Shown here: positions 37,467 through 44,439 of the stretch, piece after piece
How positions within the stretch are numbered: position 1 is the first letter of the stretch
Layout: each line of letters starts with the position of its first letter
Source of the DNA: Mycobacterium scrofulaceum
Lineage (GTDB): Bacteria; Actinomycetota; Actinomycetes; Mycobacteriales; Mycobacteriaceae
NCBI RefSeq assembly: GCF_002086735.1
Contig: NZ_MVIJ01000013.1
Location: 1-64,000 of the forward strand
Length of the DNA stretch: 64,000 nucleotides
Direction: 5' to 3'
The notes under the pieces: generated by a model
Told to the model about the DNA's origin: nothing
What the model saw: only the letters and a program-made list of their open reading frames with translations
Databases searched by the model: none
Program-made: the position numbers and the translations under genes

Positions 37467-37961
37467 GTGGCCCCGAACAGCCTCGGTACGCGCAGGACCG
37501 CCCGCCGGTTGCTGACGATCGTGTGCGTGGCCGCGGCAGCCGCCGGTGTGGTCGTCGCGTGGCGCATCGACCAGCGCGCACAACCTTGTTGGAGTGTGCG
37601 GCAATTCATCGACTTCGACCGCGACACGCAGGCTTCGTTGAAGGCCAAGACGCGGTTCGCGCCGGCGGGCTCCTATGAACAAGACGTGATACCCGCTGAC
37701 GCCGATTACCAGGCATGGCTGGACGGCCTTCAGCAGCGCGCGAACCAGGTGACCGCGCCTGGCCTGGCCGCCCACGCGCAACGAGCCGCGGCGCTGGCGC
37801 GAGAGTTCATGAAAGACGCCAAGCAGGTGAACGACGACCTGGGCAAGCAAGACCCGCTGAAGGTGGAACTGCCGCCATCGGCGAAAGCCGCGGGCCGGGT
37901 TAACCGCGAGTTCGGCGACGAAATGGCAACTCTGGCACGCGCATGCCCCAGTGGGCGGTGA
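37467..37961 (+). CDS. Putative exported protein, 164 aa
   Basis: Small secreted or membrane-anchored protein. An N-terminal Arg-rich stretch with one hydrophobic helix (about residues 14-31, LLTIVCVAAAAAGVVVAW) precedes a hydrophilic helical region (RDTQASLKAKTRFAPAGSY and QQRANQVTAPGLAAHAQRAA) and three cysteines at most. No family is recognised. The start is GTG at 37467, 7 bp after the hydrolase fragment stop. Confidence 0.55.
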   Translation: MAPNSLGTRRTARRLLTIVCVAAAAAGVVVAWRIDQRAQPCWSVRQFIDFDRDTQASLKAKTRFAPAGSYEQDVIPADADYQAWLDGLQQRANQVTAPGLAAHAQRAAALAREFMKDAKQVNDDLGKQDPLKVELPPSAKAAGRVNREFGDEMATLARACPSGR

Positions 37962-37983
37962 ACGCGCTTCCCACAAGCCGCCC

Positions 37984-38919
37984 CTAACGGCTTCTAACCA
38001 GCGTCGACGTGTAGTAGGTGACGCCGTTCATCGTTTGTCGATCATCGTCGGCCCGCGCGATCGCCTCCAACCCGTGACCGGCGAGCAGCTCGGCCATTGG
38101 CGTTGCGATCGACGTCCAGCCGTGCGCCTCGAGGTACGAGCCGACGCCGTGCCGCTCGCCTTCGAACTCGATCACGTCGAAGTCGAGTTCGAAGCCGTAC
38201 TCGCGCCACTTCGCCGTCGCCTCACGCATGAGTTCGCGCGCTGCGTCGGGGTCCATGTCGGCCGTATTCGGCACGGCCTCGCTTGCCAGCCGGCTCCCCG
38301 GAGCGCTGAGCGCAGTGACGGCATCGAGCAGCCGATCCTGAGCCTTGGGCGCCAAATAGCCGAACAGACCCTCGGCGATCCACGCCGTGGCCTTGCCGGT
38401 CTCCAAGCCCGCCTGTTTCAGTGCTGTCGACCAGTCCTCGCGCAGATCGGTTGCCACCGTGCGCACATCGGCACCCGGCTCGGCGCCCAGTGCGGCCAGC
38501 GTCGTGGATTTGAACTCGATGACGGCCGGCTGGTCGATCTCGAACACCGTCATCCCCTTCGGCCAGTGGAGTCGATAGGCACGAGTGTCCAGGCCCGAAG
38601 CGAGGATGACGACTTGGCGGATGCCCGCCGCGGTGGCGTCGGCACAGAATTCGTCGAAGTACCGCGTGCGGGCCGCAATCGATGTAGGCATCTGCGCCAG
38701 ACCCCATGGGCTGCCCTCGGCGTCCAGGTCCGAGGCGACCAGTTCACCGTTGGCCCAGCGAGTCAGAAACGTCACACCAACCGCGCGGACCAACGGCTCG
38801 GCGAATACATCGTTGATGATTCCGTCCCTCGTGGCGACGGCCCTTGCCGCCGCCGCCAGTGTGGCCGTGGTTCCGACGCCGGTGGCCGGATCCCAGGCGC
38901 CGTCGTTGGGTTGTGTCAT
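37984..38919 (-). CDS. SAM-dependent methyltransferase, TIGR00027/LCM family
   Basis: 311-aa methyltransferase of the large mycobacterial family related to leucine carboxyl methyltransferases. It shows the early block AAARAVATRD, the SAM-binding strand VVILASGLDTRAYRL (about residues 101-115), the acidic loop FEIDQP and the later GLFGYL and RLASEAVPNT segments. A second member of the same family lies at 59.4-60.4 kb. Substrates of the family are unknown. Confidence 0.88.
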   Translation of the reverse strand: MTQPNDGAWDPATGVGTTATLAAAARAVATRDGIINDVFAEPLVRAVGVTFLTRWANGELVASDLDAEGSPWGLAQMPTSIAARTRYFDEFCADATAAGIRQVVILASGLDTRAYRLHWPKGMTVFEIDQPAVIEFKSTTLAALGAEPGADVRTVATDLREDWSTALKQAGLETGKATAWIAEGLFGYLAPKAQDRLLDAVTALSAPGSRLASEAVPNTADMDPDAARELMREATAKWREYGFELDFDVIEFEGERHGVGSYLEAHGWTSIATPMAELLAGHGLEAIARADDDRQTMNGVTYYTSTLVRSR

Positions 38920-39059
38920 CGCAAAACTCCGAAAGTTGCCTGGATACGCTACAACTGGTTACCGGGCGCTCCGCCTGCAGCGGCGTGCAACTGAGTTACG
39001 TTGCGGCATAATCTGACTCGATGCAGAGTGGCCCGCGGCGCAGGCGCCAACGGCCCCGC

Positions 39060-40145
39060 CTACCCCGCGATCCCCTCGATGATGCTGAGCGGCGAGACCG
39101 TGTCGACAACCCGGCTCAGCCGGAAACCGGCTTGTTCGAACAACGAGCGGTACTCCTCGGCAGTGCGTTCGCGGGCGCCGGCGACCACCAGCATCTCGAT
39201 GTCCACCCACTTGCCGTGGAAGTCGCGGTCGTGCTCGGGAATGACGAACTCGCAGAGCAGCAATCGCGCGCCGGTCCGAGCCGCGGCGCGGACGTTCTTC
39301 AGGATGCGGACCGCGTCCTCCTCCTGCCAGTCGTGGATGACGTTCTTGAGCACATACGCGTCGCCACCCTCGGGCGCGGACTCGAAGAACGAACCCTCTT
39401 CGACGCGGACACGGTCCTCGACACCGTACTTGCGAAACAGCTCCGGCGCGCACCCCACGACCTCGGGAAGATCGAACAGCACGCCGCGCGAATTCGGGGC
39501 CGTTTCCAGGATCGCCGCCAACAGCCGACCCTGGCCGCCGCCGACGTCGACGATCGTGCCGAACGCGCTGAAGTCGTAGGCCGCGGTCAAGGGCGCGATC
39601 GCGAACTCGGACACGCTGGTCATGGCAGAGTTGAAGACCTTACCCAGCTCCCCCTCTTCGGCCAGGTATTCGAAGATGGGCTTGCCGCGAAGGTTTGGGA
39701 CGACCGGATTCCCGGTGCGAATCGCGTCGGTGAGGTGGCTCCAGTGCTCGCGATGTTGAGCCGACCCGACCCACCGCGCCATCCCGGCCATCGACACGGG
39801 CGCGTCGGTGCGCAGTGTTGCCGCGACCGGGGTCAACGAGTAACGCCCGTCGCTGCCATGGCGGAAGACCCCGATGCCGATCAACGCGCGCATGAGTCGC
39901 CTCAGGGCGTCGGCGTCCGCGCCGATCCGTTCCGCCAGCTGCTCGCCGGACAGAGGGCCGTCCGACAGGGCGTCGGCCACGCCGAGGTCGGCCGCGGTCG
40001 TGATCGCCTGGGCCACCCACGCATTCAGGATCAATTCCATCATCACCGCCGCGGGCGGAGCGGATCGTTGGCGCAGCCGCGACAACTGGTGGCGGGCACG
40101 CTCAACGGCTCGTGCCACCTTGGTCGGCGGAACCTTAGACGTCAC
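39060..40145 (-). CDS. Methyltransferase (O-methyltransferase type, with dimerisation domain)
   Basis: 361-aa class I methyltransferase of the O-methyltransferase/acetylserotonin group. The N-terminal winged-helix dimerisation domain (about 30-110, AQAITTAADLGVADALSDGP) is followed by FGTIVDVGGGQGRLLAAIL (SAM-binding), and the catalytic His region DAYVLKNVIHDWQEEDAVR. Likely methylates a hydroxyl on a phenolic or polyketide compound. Start GTG at 40145 gives MTSKVPPTK. It sits near another methyltransferase but on a separate transcript. Confidence 0.86.
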   Translation of the reverse strand: MTSKVPPTKVARAVERARHQLSRLRQRSAPPAAVMMELILNAWVAQAITTAADLGVADALSDGPLSGEQLAERIGADADALRRLMRALIGIGVFRHGSDGRYSLTPVAATLRTDAPVSMAGMARWVGSAQHREHWSHLTDAIRTGNPVVPNLRGKPIFEYLAEEGELGKVFNSAMTSVSEFAIAPLTAAYDFSAFGTIVDVGGGQGRLLAAILETAPNSRGVLFDLPEVVGCAPELFRKYGVEDRVRVEEGSFFESAPEGGDAYVLKNVIHDWQEEDAVRILKNVRAAARTGARLLLCEFVIPEHDRDFHGKWVDIEMLVVAGARERTAEEYRSLFEQAGFRLSRVVDTVSPLSIIEGIAG

Positions 40146-40360
40146 GTCACTCCCCTACTCGTTTCACATTCGTCACGATGGCCGCGCGTCGGGCGGGCAA
40201 CGACCACCGAGCCTAGAGTGCAGGCGCTATGCCCGCACCCGGGTATCCTGCCCGGCCGATCGATCCGTCCGCAAAGGAACTATGCCCGCAAATCGACACG
40301 ATTTCAATAACTGTTGAAATAAACGCGCGATCCGCTTAAAGTGCTGACTAAGGGGGCCGG

Positions 40361-40501
40361 ATGAGCGGAGTCGCCATGTCACGTCTAATCACAAAGGTCA
40401 TCGTTGCGGCGATCCTCGCGCTTGCCGCAGTAAGCGCGACCGGATGCGTTCCCACGGCCACGAGCGTGGTCACGCCACCCGACGGGGTCGCAGCGGGCTA
40501 G
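40361..40501 (+). CDS. Very small lipoprotein-like peptide
   Basis: 46-codon frame reading MSGVAMSRLITKVIVAAILA then LAAVSATGCVPTATSVVTPP. It has a hydrophobic signal core and a lipobox-like ATGC, so the mature part would be about 18 residues. The Shine-Dalgarno AGGGGGCCGG is near the first ATG (40361); the second in-frame ATG (40376) also has GGAG. Too short for routine gene finders. Tiny lipoproteins of this type are known in bacteria; function unknown. Confidence 0.5.
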   Translation: MSGVAMSRLITKVIVAAILALAAVSATGCVPTATSVVTPPDGVAAG

Positions 40502-40658
40502 GGGTGCGTCGCGCCCGATGCCTGGGTCGGTTGTGCCCGGTCAACGTAGAGATGAACTGTGGCCGGCGTCTGGCGTCGGGTGCGAGCACGGAGCTACAGT
40601 AGGTCCGTTGGTCGCACCAGGCGCGCGAATCCATTTTCGGTATGGGCGGTGAGAGACA

Positions 40659-40958
40659 ATGACCGGCACACTGCACAACGAGCATCTCCAGCACGAGCAC
40701 GTCCATGGCGCGGGTTGCGGTCACGTCGCGATCCCGCACGGGGATCACGTCGACTACGTGCACGACGGTCATGTTCATCGGCAGCACGAGAACCACTACG
40801 ACGAATGTGAGCCCGCCGGCCACGAGGTGCACGAGCCGCACGACCATCGGCACGGCGAAGGGTGTGGCCACGTCGCGATCCCGCACGGGGATCACGTCGA
40901 CTACGTCCATGACGGCTGTCGGCACGCCGCCCACGACGAACATTACGACGAGCACTGA
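40659..40958 (+). CDS. Histidine-rich metal-binding protein with duplicated module
   Basis: 99-aa acidic protein with 26 His and 4 Cys. A 31-residue module occurs twice (residues 19-49 and 68-98): it starts GCGHVAIPHGDHVDYVHDG in both copies, then differs slightly, and ends HYDE in both. It should bind zinc or a similar metal; no membrane segment is present, so storage or buffering in the cytosol is a reasonable guess. A similar short His-rich module occurs near zinc-homeostasis genes in other actinobacteria (recall). It faces the neighbouring PPE gene tail to tail, 19 bp apart. Confidence 0.72.
   Translation: MTGTLHNEHLQHEHVHGAGCGHVAIPHGDHVDYVHDGHVHRQHENHYDECEPAGHEVHEPHDHRHGEGCGHVAIPHGDHVDYVHDGCRHAAHDEHYDEH
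40713..40952 (+). repeat. Duplicated DNA module within the His-rich gene
   Basis: The two 93-bp copies (40713-40805 and 40860-40952) begin with a shared core, about 40722-40760 in copy 1, of almost 40 identical bases. This is far more than codon choice would keep by chance, so the second copy looks recent or homogenised by gene conversion. Confidence 0.65.
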
Positions 40959-40977
40959 CACCCGAGCTTTAAGAGAC

Positions 40978-42567
40978 TCAGTCCTGGCTGCCGCGCGCCC
41001 TTTCGCCGCCTTCCGGGGCCCAGGTGCCGGGAATCATCGGCATGCTGGGCGCGCGGCCGAATTCCCCACGGGCCAGTGTGGTCAGACCCGCCGCGGCAGT
41101 GGTCCCCTTGCGTGGCGTGCCGGCGAATCCCAGATTCCGGGCGCCGCGTTCTGACGCGGTGGTTGCCGGTGCGTCCCAGTCCGGATCGACGTCGACGTTC
41201 ATGTCCACGAACTCGTCGCTGTGGCCGCGCTGCCGCGCCCGCCGGCGCCGCCGGACCCGCGCCGCTTCCCCTACCGCCGCCGGGCAGGTCGTGCCGGCCG
41301 AATCCGGCTCTGGCGCCTTCCTTTTCGCGCCGGCGGCAGCGTTAGCGCTCATTCCCGATCCAAAACCGAGACCGGGAGGCGCAATGGCATACGGGGGCGC
41401 AAACTGAAACCCGCTTGCGGCCGGCGGCGCGGACGGCGCCGGGCTGGACACCGTGGTGGCTGTGGGGGCGGGCGCGGCCGCAGATGCCGGCGCGGCCGCC
41501 GCGGCAGGTGCGGCGATCGGGGCTGGGCCGAGTGCCGCCGGCGTGCTGGGCGCTGTCCCAGCGGTTGGGGCGGCTGGCGCCACGGGGGCGGGCGCGGGTG
41601 CAAGCCCGGCCAGGCCTGCAAAACCGCCCAGGGCCGCGAATGGGGCCGCCGCGACGAGCATGGGCACCAAGAACAACTGTGGTTGCGTCGGGAGCCAACT
41701 GGCGAGCTGGGCTAGATGTGTCGGCCAGTCGAGCAGAACGAGGTCGGTGATGAACTGGAAAGCCGCCGCCGGATTCTCTTGCAACAAAGCCCCGAACTGT
41801 TGAAAATCCGAAAACAGCTCGAGGGCTCGAACGACCCACCAGAGCAAGTCGCCCGGGTTGGTATAGGCCTCATAGGGCAGTCCGTTCAGTGTCCCCTCGA
41901 CGGGATCCCATTCGATTCCGAACAGTCGCAAGATCTGGGCGATGAACTGATTGAGCGGGCTATCGAACCCATGGTCATGGTCGTGGTGGTCGTCCTCTTC
42001 CTCGTGGTCGTGTTGCGCCGTGGTGGCCGACTTCAAGATCTGCGGCGCCGGCTCGGTCTGCGGTGCGGCCGCGACCGCCGCCGTGGAGACGGCTTGATAG
42101 GTGGTCATCGCGCTGGCGGCCTGGACCCACATCCGCGCGTAATCGCCCTCGTTGACCGTGATCGGAATCGTATTGATTCCAAAGAAATTCGTCGCCACCA
42201 AGGCGCCGTGGACGACGTGGTTGGTGGCCAGCTCCGGCAGAGTCGGCATTGCCGCCAACGCTGCGGTGTAGGCCGTGCCTGCCACCTCGTGCTGCGCTGC
42301 CGTCGCGGCGCTGTCCGCGCAGGCCTGCGTCAGCCACGCCACGTACGGGACGTGTGCCGCAACGTAGGCTTCGACGCTCGGCCCCTGCCAAGCACCGGCC
42401 TGCGTTGACGCCAGGACAGCGCTGAGTTCTTCTGCCGCGGACGCATATGCGGCACTGACCGAGCTCCACGCGGCTGACGCGGCGAAAAGCGACCCCGGCC
42501 CCGCACCGCTGCTCAGCAACGCCGAGTGCACCTCAGGCGGGGACGCCATCCAGATCGGCGCGGTCAT
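40978..42567 (-). CDS. PPE family protein, PPE-PPW subfamily, with His/Asp insert
   Basis: 529-aa PPE protein. The PPE motif is at residues 10-12 (ASPPEVHS) and the PPE domain ends near 170 with [20 protein letters not shown]. An insert, [16 protein letters not shown] (residues 185-200), would bind metal. Hydrophobic helices, a Pro/Ala-rich linker, an Arg-rich patch ([17 protein letters not shown]) and the complete PPW tail follow, with NLGFAGTP (GFxGT) and PMIPGTW (PxxPxxW). It is exported by an ESX system in this family. The start ATG at 42567 is coupled to a 20-codon leader. Close relative of the 25.7 kb PPE gene. Confidence 0.9.
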   Translation of the reverse strand: MTAPIWMASPPEVHSALLSSGAGPGSLFAASAAWSSVSAAYASAAEELSAVLASTQAGAWQGPSVEAYVAAHVPYVAWLTQACADSAATAAQHEVAGTAYTAALAAMPTLPELATNHVVHGALVATNFFGINTIPITVNEGDYARMWVQAASAMTTYQAVSTAAVAAAPQTEPAPQILKSATTAQHDHEEEDDHHDHDHGFDSPLNQFIAQILRLFGIEWDPVEGTLNGLPYEAYTNPGDLLWWVVRALELFSDFQQFGALLQENPAAAFQFITDLVLLDWPTHLAQLASWLPTQPQLFLVPMLVAAAPFAALGGFAGLAGLAPAPAPVAPAAPTAGTAPSTPAALGPAPIAAPAAAAAPASAAAPAPTATTVSSPAPSAPPAASGFQFAPPYAIAPPGLGFGSGMSANAAAGAKRKAPEPDSAGTTCPAAVGEAARVRRRRRARQRGHSDEFVDMNVDVDPDWDAPATTASERGARNLGFAGTPRKGTTAAAGLTTLARGEFGRAPSMPMIPGTWAPEGGERARGSQD

Positions 42568-42626
42568 CGCCGGGCGCCGCCGCTGAAGCTCATGATCAAC
42601 GGGGTGGTCGGGGCAGGGGACGTCAT
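42564..42626 (-). CDS. Candidate 20-codon leader peptide overlapping the second PPE start
   Basis: ATG at 42626 (or GTG one codon before, 42629) after CAGGAG (42640-42635) opens [20 protein letters not shown]. The TGA overlaps the PPE ATG as ATGA, and the PPE start has no own ribosome-binding site. Length, Arg-Arg end and junction are the same as before the other PPE gene. Confidence 0.5.
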   Translation of the reverse strand: MTSPAPTTPLIMSFSGGARR

Positions 42627-42676
42627 CACGGCAACTCCTGGGGCAGGGGCGGGCTAACAGCGCTACCGAAGGTAAG

Positions 42677-42691
42677 TGGAAATGGTTTTCG
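42677..42691. promoter_or_regulatory. Weak Zur-like box upstream of the PPE/leader
   Basis: TGGAAATGGTTTTCG differs at three of fifteen positions from the actinobacterial Zur consensus TGAAAATGATTTTCA (recall from Streptomyces work). It lies about 50 bp before the leader start. A related TTTTCGGTAT segment lies before the His-rich gene (about 40634-40643). The dyad itself is imperfect, so confidence is low. Confidence 0.33.
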
Positions 42692-42855
42692 TTATCAATA
42701 TCGGCTCGCCGGCTCATACGAAAGACATAAGCGAGCCTCGGTGCGCTATGCCCCAGTCGGCCATGCGGGTGCAGATATGCTGTGCCTCAGCAGGCATGCC
42801 GCCTTCTGGGGTGACCTCCCGGCGTGCTTGCCCACGCATGCGTCGGGCGGCGCAC

Positions 42856-43089
42856 TCAACGGCTCACGCGGAAACGCTTCAGCCGTGACGTCCTGCCGGA
42901 CATCAATTCGACCCGGCTGCTTGGCAATCCGAGGTGGGCTGCCAGTAGCCGGGTAACGGCGTCGTTGGCCTTGCCGTCAACCGCCGGCTCTCGAACGTAA
43001 ATGGTCAGCTCACCGTTAGGGCCCTCCTCGACCAGAGGGCCCTTGCGACTGCCGGGCTTGACGCTGACGGCGACGATGGAGCCGCGCAT
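42856..43089 (-). CDS. DUF167 (YggU-like) family protein
   Basis: 77-aa protein of the widely conserved YggU/DUF167 family, with VAVSVKPGSRKGPLVEE, YVREPAVDGKANDAVTRLLA and RVELMSGRTSRLKRFRV. The GKAN and SGxTSRxK signatures are intact. The function of the family is not known. The ATG at 43089 is the natural start. Confidence 0.85.
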   Translation of the reverse strand: MRGSIVAVSVKPGSRKGPLVEEGPNGELTIYVREPAVDGKANDAVTRLLAAHLGLPSSRVELMSGRTSRLKRFRVSR

Positions 43090-43238
43090 GGCGCGTAACG
43101 GTACCGGCCGACTGGTGCGCGAGGCCGCTCTCCCGCCGGATTCCGGCCGCGACTCCTATCGCGGACGAATGAGCGTGCGCGGCTTTGGCTTGCGTCGCTC
43201 GAGGGGTTGGGTCCGCGGTTCTGCGGGAACCACCGCCG

Positions 43239-43559
43239 CTAGCCGGCCGGCGGCACCACTGGCGGACGGCATTCGTTGGCGCCCGGATCCCACCACCAAC
43301 CGTTGTCGCACGCGAGCGGTTGCGGCCCGACACCGAGGGGGCGGCACACGTTGGCCGTCGGGTCCCACCACTGACCCGGGTCGCAGGCCAGGGGCTGTGG
43401 GCCCACCCCGAGCGGTCGGCAGACCTTTCCCGTGGGGTCCCACCACTCCCCGTCCCCGCAATCGGCCGAACTCACCGCCGGCGTCGCGATTGTCACGGCG
43501 GCCATCGACGCGAACGCCATCATGGCGATGACCACTAGATGCCGAAACAACGTCCTCAT
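43239..43559 (-). CDS. Secreted protein with three Trp/Cys repeats
   Basis: 106-aa exported protein. The signal peptide (residues 1-32, FASMAAVTIATPAVSSA end) is followed by three repeats of 25 residues, at 34-58, 59-83 and 84-106, each C-x-x-G-x-WWDP-x4-CRP; the first two end LGVGPQPLA. Each repeat has one Cys pair, so three disulfides are likely. The repeats also match at DNA level with a 75-bp period. Similar short WWDP modules occur in mycobacterial secreted proteins (recall). No function is known. Confidence 0.75.
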   Translation of the reverse strand: MRTLFRHLVVIAMMAFASMAAVTIATPAVSSADCGDGEWWDPTGKVCRPLGVGPQPLACDPGQWWDPTANVCRPLGVGPQPLACDNGWWWDPGANECRPPVVPPAG

Positions 43560-43728
43560 GGTGGGCCTCCCCTCTTGCTAGCCCCATCGAACCCAGTCCG
43601 GACATGCAGGTCAAGGGCGCTAGTGGAGAGCGCCGACGCATTCCCGACCGCGACGCCCTGCGATGAATTCCGGACATTTCACCGGTCAGACCTTCCAGAC
43701 GAACGAACCGAAAGCGAAGGTTGAGCCC

Positions 43729-44430
43729 ATGTCCTCCACAAACACGGCATTGCCGCCCGTCGTCGATCAGCAAACCTGGCGCGCCGCGCTCCACGAGCTA
43801 CGCGAACGTGAGAAGGCCGCCACTCGCGAACTGGATGCGATCGCCGCCCAGCGCCGCCGCCTGCCGATGGTCCGGTTGCCCGACTACACCCTTATCGGCG
43901 CCGACGGGCCCGTCCGCCTGGCGGATGTGTTCGGCGGCCGCTCGCAGTTGATCGTCTATCACCACATGTGGTCCGACGGCGCGGAGTGGCAGTGCAGCGG
44001 CTGCACGGGGTTCACGTCGCAATTCACCCGACTGGAGTTCCTGGACAACTACGACGCCCGGTTCGTCATCGTCACCAACGGCGCGATCGGCGAAGCCCTC
44101 GCCTACCGGCGGAAGGTGGGCAACCGCATGGAGTGGTACTCGTCGTCGCAGAGCCCGTTCGCCGCGGACATGGACGCACCGCCCGGCGGCGGATTCGGGG
44201 TCAACGTGTTCTTGCGCGACGGCGATACCGTGTACCGCACGTGGCACACCAACGGGCGAGGCACCGAGCAACTCAGTCACACGTTCGCGCTGGTCGACCT
44301 TCTGCCGTGGGGTCGCCAGGAGGAATGGCTCGATTCGCCCGAAGGTTGGCCCTCGCGGCCCACCTACTCGGGGTGGCTCGGCTCCCCCGAGATCGCCACC
44401 GCTTACGGGCCCCGCGAAAGTGAGGACTGA
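43729..44430 (+). CDS. DUF899 family thioredoxin-like protein
   Basis: 233-aa protein of the DUF899 family, with VVDQQTWRAALHELREREKA and the thioredoxin-like core LADVFGGRSQLIVYHHMW, then the CxxC-like AEWQCSGCTGFTSQF and FGVNVFLRDGDTVYRTWHT. The ATG at 43729 with GAAGG upstream gives the usual family start; an ATG 22 codons earlier is open but adds an atypical tail. A redox role is inferred from the fold; homologs are uncharacterised. Confidence 0.8.
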   Translation: MSSTNTALPPVVDQQTWRAALHELREREKAATRELDAIAAQRRRLPMVRLPDYTLIGADGPVRLADVFGGRSQLIVYHHMWSDGAEWQCSGCTGFTSQFTRLEFLDNYDARFVIVTNGAIGEALAYRRKVGNRMEWYSSSQSPFAADMDAPPGGGFGVNVFLRDGDTVYRTWHTNGRGTEQLSHTFALVDLLPWGRQEEWLDSPEGWPSRPTYSGWLGSPEIATAYGPRESED

Positions 44431-44439
44431 GAGCGACGA

